DNA of 17,814 nucleotides, taken from positions 1 to 17,814 of the forward strand of contig JAXDLH010000394.1 in assembly GCA_034666705.1 (NCBI GenBank), given 5' to 3'. This DNA is from JAXDLH01 sp034666705 (lineage in GTDB: Bacteria > Chloroflexota > UBA6077 > SHYK01). The translations under genes were made by a program, and so were the position numbers. Under the pieces are notes generated by a model that saw nothing but the letters and a program-made list of their open reading frames with translations, searched no databases and was not told the DNA's origin. Positions 5,041 through 12,245 of the stretch are shown piece after piece (position 1 is the first letter of the stretch; each line of letters opens with the position of its first letter).

Positions 5041-6675
5041 TTAGCGGCCGGTGGTGCGCGCGGTCACGACCAGATTGTCGAGCCAGAGGTCGGCGGTGCC
5101 CTGACTGGCGGCCATGCCGACCAGCATGAGCCCCTGGCTGTACGTCGCGTCCTGCGTCGAGGCCACTGCCACGCCGTTGACCCGGACGGAGATCGCATCC
5201 CTCACGCAGGCGAGCTCGATACGGTTGGTCGCGCCGCCCGGCTGGATCGCGCTGGATCGGGTCCAATCGACGAGCGGGCTGCCGTCCGCCGGCGCAAACC
5301 CGCGATTGACGCGCAGCAGCCCGGTGCCAGTATCGACCCAGAGCCGATAGCCGCTGGACGAGATGTTCGGGTCTTGTGCACGGCAGACCAACATAACCGG
5401 CGGGCCCGGTACACCCTCCCCATAGGCGGCGTCGACCGCGAGCGAGGCGTCGGCGTACGTGCCGGGGAGGACGGCCACTGCAGCGGCGGGTGCGGGGTCC
5501 GTTTTGCGCACGTAGTACCGCCCGCCTTCGTAGCCGACGCGCACGAACGGGCGCGTGAACGTGGGGAGCCAGCCCACGCTGGGGTCGTCGAAGGTGTCCG
5601 CGCGCACCACCATTCCTGGTGCATCCGCAGTCAGGAACACGCCACCCGCGTCGGGCGGAGGAACGCCACCGGCATGGTCCGCTGCGAGCGGCCGTTCGGC
5701 ACCGACGAGGATCGTGCCACCCAGCACGATCAGGGCGGCGGCCGCGGCAAGCCAGCCGGGCCACGCACGCGAGCGAGCGCGTGGTACGGTCGGTATGAAC
5801 GGCGTGATACGCGCGGTCGGCGAAGCAGCCTGGGCGGCGGTCCCCGCGATGGGTGCCCCGGCGGTAGCGCAGGCCAGCGCCTCGACCAGCGCTGCGGCCG
5901 TTGGGTAGCGGTCCTCCGGCCGCTTCGCGAGCCCCTTCGCGAGCGCGCGCTCAATGGCTTCGGGCAGCGCGGAGTTTCGCGTACGCGCCGGCGGCACCCC
6001 GCTATTTATGTGCGCCAGCAAGATCGCGAGAGGCGTGCCGCCGCTGAATGGGACTGAGCCGGTCAGCAGTTCGTAGGCGACGATCGCCAGCGCATAGCGG
6101 TCGGTCCACGGTCCGACTGCCTCGCCTGTGCCGTGCTCGGGTGCCATGTACTCGGGGGTGCCGAAGAGCGTGCCCGTGCGGCTGAGGCGTGGTAGCGTAC
6201 CGACAATCTCCGCCAGACCGAAATCGACGAGGATCGGGATGTTCTCGGCGCTAAGGACAATGTTGGCGGGCTTCAGGTCGCGGTGAAGCACGCCGTGCGC
6301 GTGGGCATAGTCCAGCGCGGACGCGATGCCCGCGAGGATCGTGATGGCGCGGTCGGAATCCATCGGCGCGCCGGAGCGGTCAGCGAGAGAGTTGCCCGCG
6401 ACAAGCTCGGTCAAGAGGTAGCAGACGCCGTCCGCCTCGCCGAAGTCGTGCACCGTGAGGATGTTCGGATGACGAAGCCTGCCGAGCGCTCGCGCCTCGC
6501 GATAAAAGCGTGCGCGGCACTCGTCGTCCAGTCCGAGGAAATCGGGAAGGACCTTGATGGCCACGTCACGGTCGAGCCCAGCCTGGTACGCTTTGTAGAC
6601 GATCCCCATACCGCCGTGGCCGATCGGGGCGATGATGCGGCAGCCGGCGAATTGGCTCCCTGTGGCGAGCGGCAT
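5041..6675 (-). CDS. Transmembrane PknB-type serine/threonine protein kinase
   Basis: A 544-residue Hanks-type kinase. Kinase domain, residues 12-268: glycine loop GHGGMGIVYKA (19-29), ATP-binding Lys41 in VAIKV, catalytic loop HRDLKPANIV with Asp133, Mg-binding DFGLAE with Asp151, activation segment ending GTPEYMAPE (172-180), and the helix-F region TDRYALAIVAYELL. All catalytic residues are present. After a Thr/Pro/Arg-rich juxtamembrane stretch, one transmembrane helix spans about 306-326 (GWLAAAAALIVLGGTILVGA). The outer part (about 356-540) resembles laminin-G/concanavalin-like sensor modules (DTFDDPSVGWL, GGATNRIELACVRD, VRVNGVAVAS, LWLDNLVV), perhaps binding glycans or cell-wall material. 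ATG 6675 has GGAG 8 nt upstream. TAGAAT at 6766-6771 (minus) may be the -10. The PAS-LuxR gene follows. Confidence 0.95.
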   Translation of the reverse strand: MPLATGSQFAGCRIIAPIGHGGMGIVYKAYQAGLDRDVAIKVLPDFLGLDDECRARFYREARALGRLRHPNILTVHDFGEADGVCYLLTELVAGNSLADRSGAPMDSDRAITILAGIASALDYAHAHGVLHRDLKPANIVLSAENIPILVDFGLAEIVGTLPRLSRTGTLFGTPEYMAPEHGTGEAVGPWTDRYALAIVAYELLTGSVPFSGGTPLAILLAHINSGVPPARTRNSALPEAIERALAKGLAKRPEDRYPTAAALVEALACATAGAPIAGTAAQAASPTARITPFIPTVPRARSRAWPGWLAAAAALIVLGGTILVGAERPLAADHAGGVPPPDAGGVFLTADAPGMVVRADTFDDPSVGWLPTFTRPFVRVGYEGGRYYVRKTDPAPAAAVAVLPGTYADASLAVDAAYGEGVPGPPVMLVCRAQDPNISSSGYRLWVDTGTGLLRVNRGFAPADGSPLVDWTRSSAIQPGGATNRIELACVRDAISVRVNGVAVASTQDATYSQGLMLVGMAASQGTADLWLDNLVVTARTTGR

Positions 6676-6765
6676 ATCTCTGGCTCCGTCACCCTGACGG
6701 GGACCGTGACGATTGGCGGCGATGCGACCCGCGCCGGCCGCACCGCACTCGCGCTGAACGCCGCC

Positions 6766-6771
6766 ATTCTA
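6766..6771 (-). promoter_or_regulatory. Candidate -10 of the kinase operon
   Basis: TAGAAT on the minus strand, about 90 nt before ATG 6675, identical to the hexamer before the 86-residue gene. Confidence 0.35.
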
Positions 6772-6996
6772 GCACTGGTCCTCACGTCGCTCCTTCGAGC
6801 TCACGAGATGAATCCACCGGAACCTGGACGCTCCCTGCGCTTCTCACCGCGCATCCGCGCATCGCATGAGCGGGTAGTCGGAAAGGCGATGACCAGGACC
6901 CGTCTTGACCTGGTAATCAAAGCGCCTGAGTGCGGCCGGTTTGGGAATAGAATGGGGCCAACACCCCGGCACCCGCCGGGTCGAACAGGAGGCACC
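6772..6996. other. Divergent intergenic region, kinase to cupin
   Basis: Together with 6676-6771 this 321-bp gap separates the divergent kinase and cupin genes. I see no gene in it. It holds TAGAAT at 6948-6953 (plus, 43 nt before the cupin) and an inverted repeat ACCAGG (6892-6897) / CCTGGT (6909-6914) that could be a small operator. Confidence 0.4.
6948..6953 (+). promoter_or_regulatory. Candidate -10 of the cupin-hydrolase operon
   Basis: TAGAAT on the plus strand, 43 nt upstream of ATG 6997. A TTGACC at 6905-6910 is too far away (37 bp) to be its -35. Confidence 0.35.
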
Positions 6997-7422
6997 ATGG
7001 CGCAGATCGTCGAGAGCCCCGCTCAGCCGTACGCGGTGTACGACATCGATACTACTGAGGTGGTTCGTGGCCACACGCAATCCGTAGCGCGCAGCGGCAT
7101 GATGACCGTGCTGGTCCATCGCTGGGCGACCGGTGGCGAGGTAGCGCTGCATAGCCATCCATTCCAGGACGCGGCGTGGACTGTGCTGCAGGGCCGCGTG
7201 AAGTTCTACGGCGACCAGGACAACGTGTTGGCCGACCTGGGCCCACACCAGGGCATCTTCATCCCCGGTGGCACGTACTACTGGTTCGAGAACACGAGCG
7301 ACGAAGAGTTGGTGATGACGCGCATCTCCTGCACGGTACCACCAGAGCTGCGGGGCGAGGCCCCCGGCCCGCTGGACGAGTACGGCCGCACCTTCAAGGA
7401 GCGCCCGCAGGATCGTGTGTAG
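6997..7422 (+). CDS. Cupin-domain protein with altered metal site
   Basis: A 141-residue single-domain cupin. Motif 1 reads GGEVALHSHPFQDAAWTVLQ followed by Gly66; the HxH pair (His52, His54) is present but the usual Glu is replaced (Ala59 by the standard spacing, Asp58 adjacent). Motif 2 reads FIPGGTYYWFEN (residues 88-99), with Tyr95 where the fourth ligand His is expected. Two of four ligands are thus non-standard, so metal binding may be weak or use other residues. ATG 6997 has CAGGAGG upstream with good spacing. It ends 13 nt before the large hydrolase gene and is clearly in the same operon. It could be a dioxygenase relative, a binding protein or an isomerase; the substrate is unknown. 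It is cytoplasmic, with no signal peptide. Confidence 0.85.
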   Translation: MAQIVESPAQPYAVYDIDTTEVVRGHTQSVARSGMMTVLVHRWATGGEVALHSHPFQDAAWTVLQGRVKFYGDQDNVLADLGPHQGIFIPGGTYYWFENTSDEELVMTRISCTVPPELRGEAPGPLDEYGRTFKERPQDRV

Positions 7423-7435
7423 ACGGTAGGCCCCC

Positions 7436-9475
7436 ATGGCGCGGAACCAGGTTCGGATCGACGTCGAGCGGCGCGTGCCCTTCGCCGAAGGGGCGTCGTT
7501 TGGCGACGTCGGCTCCTATGAGTGGCTCGCCGGCAAGGTGTACTTCGCCATTGACCCGCGTGAGGAGAGGCTGCCCTTCATCTGCGACCTGGACCTGGCG
7601 CCGCGCAACGCGAACGGGATGGTCGAGTTCTCCGCCACCATAGATATCGTCAAGCCCGTCGACATGGAGCGCAGCAACCGGCGGCTGCTCTACGAGTTCT
7701 CGAACCGAGGCGGCCGCGCAGCCATCACCGCCTTCAACTACGGGCGCGGGCGGGATCTTGCGAAGCCAGAGACCGCCGGCGACGGCTTCCTCATGCGGCG
7801 CGGCTACACGGTCATGTGGTCAGGCTGGCAGGGCGACCTGATCGACCGGGGCACGAACGTGGTGGCCTACCTGCCCGAGGCGCAGCACGACGGAAAGCGG
7901 CTGCGCGGCACCGTGCACCAGGAGTTCAGCACCATAGCGCCGGGCATCCTCTCGCTCGGCACGAGCGCGGGTGCCGAGGGTGGCGAGAACGTGCAGCCTT
8001 ACCCGGTGCTCGACCGCGCCACTGCCACGCTCACCGTGCGTGAGCACGAGCGCGACCCGCGTGTACCGGTGCCGGACGCCGAGTGGGCGCTAGCCAGGGC
8101 CGAGCTCGAGGGCGACGAGGTCGTACTCACGCCATCCACGAACGACCTCCATCTTAAAGGAGGGTTCAGGCCCGGCTGGATCTATGAGCTGATCTACGAA
8201 ACCGAAGGCTCGCGAGTCATGGGGCTCGGCTTCCTCGGCGTGCGCGACCTGCTCTCCACGATCCGCTTCGAGGAGCGCGATTCGGCCGGCAGCCCGAACC
8301 CGCTGGCCGGGTACGTGGAGAAGCTCTACGGCACCGGCCAATCGATGAGCGGCCGCGTCGTCCGCGAGTACGTCTACGAGGGGTGGAACGAGGACGCCGA
8401 AGGCCGCCAACTCTTCGACGCGGTGCATACCCACACTGGCAGTGGGCGTCTGTTCCAGAACACGCGCTTCGCGCAGGTCGGGCGCTACCCACGCCAGCAC
8501 GAGGAGCATCAGTGGCCGGCTGAGTACTACCCCTTCAATTTCGTTCCAATCCCCGATCCCTTCACCGGTCGCATGGACGCCATGTGGAAGCGGCCCGCCA
8601 CTGACCCGCTCGTGATCCACACCCATACCGAGGGCGACTACTGGGTGCGGCACGTCTCGCTCTCGCATACCGACCCGCGCGACGGCAACGACGTCGAGCC
8701 GCCGCCCGAGACGGCCCGCATGTACCACTTCACGGCCGCGCCGCACATGGCGCGGCCGACCCACGACGCGATCTGGATCGGCCAGTTGACGCCGAACAGC
8801 ATGTCACCGGCGCCGTACCGCCGGGCCATGTTGCAACTGCTGGACCAGTGGGCGACAAAGGGCACGCTGCCGCCCCCGAGCATGCTGCCGCGCACTGCAG
8901 ACGGCACGCTGGTCGAGGCCGAGCAAGCGCTCGCCCGCTACCCGAGAATCCCCGGTGTGAACCTGCCGGCCGGTCCAAGCCGCCTGCCGCGCTACGACTA
9001 CGGCCCCGACTTCGACGAGGTCGGCATCATGAGCGTCTTTCCACCGGAGCCCGTGCCTGGCCAGGAGTACCCGGTGCGCGTGCCGATGGTCGATTCCGAC
9101 GGCAACAGCATCGCCGGGCTGCGCTACCCGGACGTCGAGGTGCCGGTGGGTACCTACAATGGTTGGTCGCTGCGCAAGGCAGGCTATGCGGAGGGCGAGC
9201 AGTTCTGGAATACGGGCAGCTTCGTGCCCTTCGCCCGGACCAAGGCCGAGCGCGAGGCCAATAGCGACCCACGGCTGTCGCTCGAGGAGCGCTACACGAG
9301 CCCGGAGGCATACGTCGATGCCGTCAAGTTCGTCTGCGACCGCCTGGTGCGAGAGCGCTTGTTGCTCCGGGAGGACGCCGACCGCTTCGTCGAGAGCGCG
9401 CGCAGCCGCAATCCGTTCGACCCGGCCGTCCCGCTCGGCCCGCTGCTCCCTGTGCTGACGGCGCCCGGGGAGTAG
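7436..9475 (+). CDS. Alpha/beta hydrolase domain-containing protein (Abhydrolase_10-like)
   Basis: A 679-residue protein matching in pattern the large alpha/beta-hydrolase family often named only 'alpha/beta hydrolase domain-containing protein' (Pfam Abhydrolase_10, from memory). The N-terminal half is a beta-rich domain (GSYEWLAGKVYFAIDP, RLLYEFSNRGG, GYTVMWSGWQGDL). The nucleophile elbow is GTGQSMSGR with Ser303, in the G-x-S-x-S-G form usual for the family. Candidate acid and base residues lie further on, including the His in the YHFTAAPHM region. There is no signal peptide. ATG 7436 follows the cupin stop by 13 nt with only a weak ribosome site (GGTAGG), suggesting coupling. Substrates of this family are largely unknown. 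The length is normal and the gene looks intact. Confidence 0.85.
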   Translation: MARNQVRIDVERRVPFAEGASFGDVGSYEWLAGKVYFAIDPREERLPFICDLDLAPRNANGMVEFSATIDIVKPVDMERSNRRLLYEFSNRGGRAAITAFNYGRGRDLAKPETAGDGFLMRRGYTVMWSGWQGDLIDRGTNVVAYLPEAQHDGKRLRGTVHQEFSTIAPGILSLGTSAGAEGGENVQPYPVLDRATATLTVREHERDPRVPVPDAEWALARAELEGDEVVLTPSTNDLHLKGGFRPGWIYELIYETEGSRVMGLGFLGVRDLLSTIRFEERDSAGSPNPLAGYVEKLYGTGQSMSGRVVREYVYEGWNEDAEGRQLFDAVHTHTGSGRLFQNTRFAQVGRYPRQHEEHQWPAEYYPFNFVPIPDPFTGRMDAMWKRPATDPLVIHTHTEGDYWVRHVSLSHTDPRDGNDVEPPPETARMYHFTAAPHMARPTHDAIWIGQLTPNSMSPAPYRRAMLQLLDQWATKGTLPPPSMLPRTADGTLVEAEQALARYPRIPGVNLPAGPSRLPRYDYGPDFDEVGIMSVFPPEPVPGQEYPVRVPMVDSDGNSIAGLRYPDVEVPVGTYNGWSLRKAGYAEGEQFWNTGSFVPFARTKAEREANSDPRLSLEERYTSPEAYVDAVKFVCDRLVRERLLLREDADRFVESARSRNPFDPAVPLGPLLPVLTAPGE

Positions 9476-9486
9476 GGCCCAGCTCT

Positions 9487-9525
9487 GTCATCCCGAATCC
9501 TTCGATGACTTCAGGACAAGCTGAC
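9487..9525. repeat. Possible dispersed intergenic repeat unit
   Basis: Read on the minus strand this contains GCTTGTCCTGAAGTCATCGA followed by AGGATTCGGGATGACA. It resembles a palindromic intergenic repeat family (CTTGTCCTGAGCGAAGTCGA-like) that I recall from many environmental genomes, including Chloroflexota. GTCATC and GATGAC can pair. Only one copy is in the window, so repetition cannot be shown here. Confidence 0.35.
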
Positions 9526-9711
9526 CTCTATCAGTTGGCGCAGTTGGCGCCTGGCAACTCCGATCAGCTTGATCGCACCTCAACGCCAATGCCAGGTCGG
9601 CGTGGAATCGGCTGGTCTCTAACACCCGTCGACAGGCCGAACCAGGCCAGCAAGTGGCTGACGGCTGCTTCCGCGCTGGTCGTCGTCGACGGTATCCGCT
9701 ATGACTCCCGC

Positions 9712-9738
9712 TCAAAAGGGCGATAGATCGACGCCCTT
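9712..9738 (-). terminator. Hairpin with T-run on the minus strand
   Basis: AAGGGCG (9716-9722) pairs with CGCCCTT (9732-9738). On the minus strand the stem runs into TTTTGAG, like a small intrinsic terminator. No minus-strand gene is visible upstream of it, so it may end a short RNA starting near the solute-binding-protein promoter, or be fortuitous. Confidence 0.3.
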
Positions 9739-9789
9739 GCACGGTTTATCCACGGTATTGCGGCACTGGCGGTCGCAGACGACCCGTGC

Positions 9790-9795
9790 TATGCT
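9790..9795 (+). promoter_or_regulatory. Candidate -10 of the solute-binding protein gene
   Basis: TATGCT inside GCTATGCTC, about 69 nt before ATG 9865. The same 9-mer occurs before the phosphate operon at 15941-15949. Confidence 0.4.
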
Positions 9796-9864
9796 CGCCA
9801 CATGGACCGTCGAATACACGGATGGACGATGCTGTCGTCTGCAATCGTGAGAGGAGCCGAGCCA

Positions 9865-11607
9865 ATGCGCGCCGCACACCGTGCCGCTATGCTGCTTATG
9901 ATCTCGATGTTGGTCGCGACTGGCTGCGCTGGCGCGCAGCCGCAGGCAACGACGTCGAGTCCCAGCGGTGGAGGTGCGAGCACGAGCTCGGCCCCCTCCG
10001 GTCCACCCAAGCGCATCGTGGCGGCCGTATTCGACGACGTGCCGTTCGTCTACCAGATGCTGAATCCCGCGTCACGCTATCGTGGCGTGGAAACCATCCA
10101 GGATCTGGTTACGTCCGGGCTGACCCAGCAACAGCAAGGCGGGGCCGATATGGCGCTGCTCGCCGAGGCGGTCCCGACGATCGAGAACGGCTTGTGGACC
10201 GTCCTCCCCAACGGCGAGATGGAGACCACCTGGCACATTCGCCCGAATGCCGTCTGGCACGACGGCGTCCCTTTCACCTCCGACGACCTGCTCTTCACGC
10301 TCGAAGTTTCGCGGGATAAGGACCTGCCGATCTTTCTCACCGACAGCTTCGACTACATCAGCGACGCGAAGGCGCCCGACGCCCGGACGATCGTCGTCCA
10401 CTGGAATCAGCCGTACATCCACGCCAACCAGCTCTTCAGCAGCTCCCAGTCGCAGTTCGCCATGCCGATCCCCAAGCACATCATGGAGCAGGCCTACCGG
10501 ACCCAGAAGTCCACGTTCCTCGAGCAGTCGTTCTGGGGACGCGATTGGGTCGGCACCGGCCCCTTCAAGATCAAGGAGTGGTCGCTCGGCAGCCAGCTCG
10601 TGGTTACCGCTTTTGACCAATACGTGCTGGGGCGGCCGAAGCTCGATGAGATCGAGGTGCGCTACTTCAGCGACGATCAGACCCTGCTCGCCAACGTGCT
10701 CGCCGGTACGATCGATGTGGTGATCGGCCGCGGCATCACCGGGCCCGCCGCGGCGCAAACGGTGGCGAGCTGGGGCGGCGCTGGGCACCTGGACCCGCGG
10801 TTCCGGTCGTGGATCTCGCTGTACATCCAGTTCATCGACCCGAACCCGTCGATCCTCGCCAACGTCCAGTTCCGCCGCGCGGCCGCATACGCGCTCAACC
10901 GCAAAGAGATGATCGACGAGTTGATAGCGGGCCAGAGCCCCGTGGCGGATAGCTGGCTGCTGCCGGGCCAGCCCCAGTATCAGCAGATCGAAGCGCAGAA
11001 CGTGACGCGGTACCCGTACGACCCACGACAGACGGCGCAGCTCATCGAGCAGCTCGGCTACACCAAAGGTGCAGATGGGATGTACGTCGACGGCTCCGGC
11101 CAGAAGCTGAACCTCGAGGTGCGCACGACCGCGGGTGATGACATCCGGGAGAAGCTGCAACTCGCGATCCAGGATTCCTGGAAGCGCGCCGGCATCGACA
11201 CGACGCTCGTGCTCATCCCCCGCCAACAGGCGCAAGACCTGGCCTACCGAGCGACCTATCCCGCGTTCGAGCTGAACCGCAACCCGGTTGACGAGGAGGG
11301 GTTGAAGAATTGGAGCAGCAAGCGCACTCCCCTGCCAGAGAACAACTATCAGGTTGCCGGTAACCGCTCGCGCTATCGGAGCCCGGAGCTCGACACGCTC
11401 GTGGACCGGTACTTCACGACCATCTCGGAGCCCGACCGGATGCAGGTGATGGGCCAGGTCGTGCGGACGCTCTCGGAGCAAGTACCGGCGATCGGCATTC
11501 TGTACGACGCCGAGCCGACGCTGATCAGCAACAAGCTGGTCAATGTGGGCGCAGGCGCCGGCGCGCGGACGCAGGCGTGGAACGCCTACGCCTGGGACGT
11601 GAAATAG
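9865..11607 (+). CDS. Lipoprotein ABC-transporter substrate-binding protein, family 5
   Basis: A 580-residue peptide/nickel/oligopeptide-type solute-binding protein (SBP_bac_5). A lipoprotein signal peptide ends LVATGC with lipidated Cys21, followed by a Ser/Thr/Gly-rich linker to about residue 48. Family patterns include WHIRPNAVWHDGVPFTSDDL, WVGTGPFKIKEWSLGSQLVV, an FRRAAAYALNRKEMIDEL helix and a late QVVRTLSEQVPAIGILYD segment. It would bind a ligand at the outer membrane face and hand it to a permease, but no permease or ATPase gene adjoins it, so it is an orphan here. Start ATG 9865 is set by GAGAGGAG at 9849-9856 with 8 nt spacing and by the signal peptide; ATG 9802 would add a poor N-terminus. 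The ligand is unknown. Confidence 0.95.
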   Translation: MRAAHRAAMLLMISMLVATGCAGAQPQATTSSPSGGGASTSSAPSGPPKRIVAAVFDDVPFVYQMLNPASRYRGVETIQDLVTSGLTQQQQGGADMALLAEAVPTIENGLWTVLPNGEMETTWHIRPNAVWHDGVPFTSDDLLFTLEVSRDKDLPIFLTDSFDYISDAKAPDARTIVVHWNQPYIHANQLFSSSQSQFAMPIPKHIMEQAYRTQKSTFLEQSFWGRDWVGTGPFKIKEWSLGSQLVVTAFDQYVLGRPKLDEIEVRYFSDDQTLLANVLAGTIDVVIGRGITGPAAAQTVASWGGAGHLDPRFRSWISLYIQFIDPNPSILANVQFRRAAAYALNRKEMIDELIAGQSPVADSWLLPGQPQYQQIEAQNVTRYPYDPRQTAQLIEQLGYTKGADGMYVDGSGQKLNLEVRTTAGDDIREKLQLAIQDSWKRAGIDTTLVLIPRQQAQDLAYRATYPAFELNRNPVDEEGLKNWSSKRTPLPENNYQVAGNRSRYRSPELDTLVDRYFTTISEPDRMQVMGQVVRTLSEQVPAIGILYDAEPTLISNKLVNVGAGAGARTQAWNAYAWDVK

Positions 11608-11639
11608 GGAGAGGCGGCAGTGCCTCGCGGCGAGGGACC

Positions 11640-11972
11640 TGCAATATCGCATGACGCGCCCCGCATTCGGGTTGTTGCGCCAGCCGGACGACTTCACCGC
11701 TAATGGCCTGCGTCGCCTCAAGAGCACCGTGGCCGCGCTGCCGCAAAACACCTACAACGGCCAGGACCATGTCGTCGAGCTCCGCTAAGAAAGCGCTCGG
11801 CGATCTCCTGCGCCCGCTCATCCAGTTGATCGTATTTGAGAAACTGCGCGACCCCTCGCCCGGTGTACTCGCGAAGCATCACGTCGGAGCGAGTGCGCGT
11901 TGCCCAGAGGAGCAGGTCGAGGCTGGCGAGGGATTCGATACGCTCGGCCAAGCTTCGAGGCGACGAGGTCAC
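11640..11972 (-). pseudogene. Possible frameshifted relic of an unrecognised gene
   Basis: From GTG 11972 the minus strand reads a gene-like stretch: SLAERIESLASLDLLLWATR, then a GRGVAQFLKYDQLDERAQEI segment and AERFL. At about 11805 coding quality shifts to the next frame, AELDDMVLAVVGVLRQRGHG, then ALEATQAISGEVVRLAQQPE, which runs on toward the 3' end of the solute-binding gene. Joined across the shift the two parts form one continuous, helix-rich sequence. No ribosome site is seen and in-frame stops lie just upstream. I do not recognise the family. It could be a decayed regulator or simply chance open frame. Confidence 0.35.
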
Positions 11973-12164
11973 TACATAAGCATATTTGAGACGATTTCAG
12001 TTCAGCTCGCTGAGAACTTTCGATTAACCCAGTTGGGCGACATTCCGGGCCGATCGAGTCGTGGGGCGCGGGCGGATCGCCGCCGATAGCACCTTTGAGC
12101 GTGCGCACTTGGTTGTCCCAAAGCTGCCCGGCAAGACTGACGCCGCCGGAAAAGCGCGGCAGGC
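11973..12164. other. Intergenic stretch, no clear gene
   Basis: Part of a longer gene-poor segment (11608-12245). Frames are interrupted and base composition is locally less GC-rich near 11975-12030, consistent with decayed sequence upstream of the relic. Confidence 0.4.
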
Positions 12165-12170
12165 TACACT
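12165..12170 (+). promoter_or_regulatory. Candidate -10 of the NHL gene
   Basis: TACACT, about 75 nt upstream of GTG 12246. There is no clear -35. Confidence 0.35.
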
Positions 12171-12245
12171 GAGAGAGTGGTCCTCGCAGTGCATACGCGA
12201 TGCCCGAGGCGCCGCTTACTAATGACCATACCAGGAGGCGCTTCC

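Larger units (their letters stand above)
9476..9864. other. Intergenic region between hydrolase and solute-binding protein
   Basis: This 389-bp gap has short open frames on both strands, none with a ribosome site or recognisable protein. It holds a repeat-like element (9487-9525), a tandem 9-bp repeat CAGTTGGCG near 9532-9549, a hairpin with a minus-strand T-run (9712-9738), and the promoter candidate at 9790. Confidence 0.5.

Noticed and set aside
9532..9549. Tandem CAGTTGGCG repeat as the start of a CRISPR or satellite array
   Set aside because: There are only two adjacent 9-bp copies and no spacers.
9505..9726. Possible 73-codon gene in the intergenic region
   Set aside because: It has no ribosome site, no similarity I recognise, and it overlaps the repeat-like element.
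10072..11751. Open minus-strand frame of about 560 codons
   Set aside because: It is antisense to the solute-binding protein, a result of high GC at third positions; it has no ribosome site or motif.
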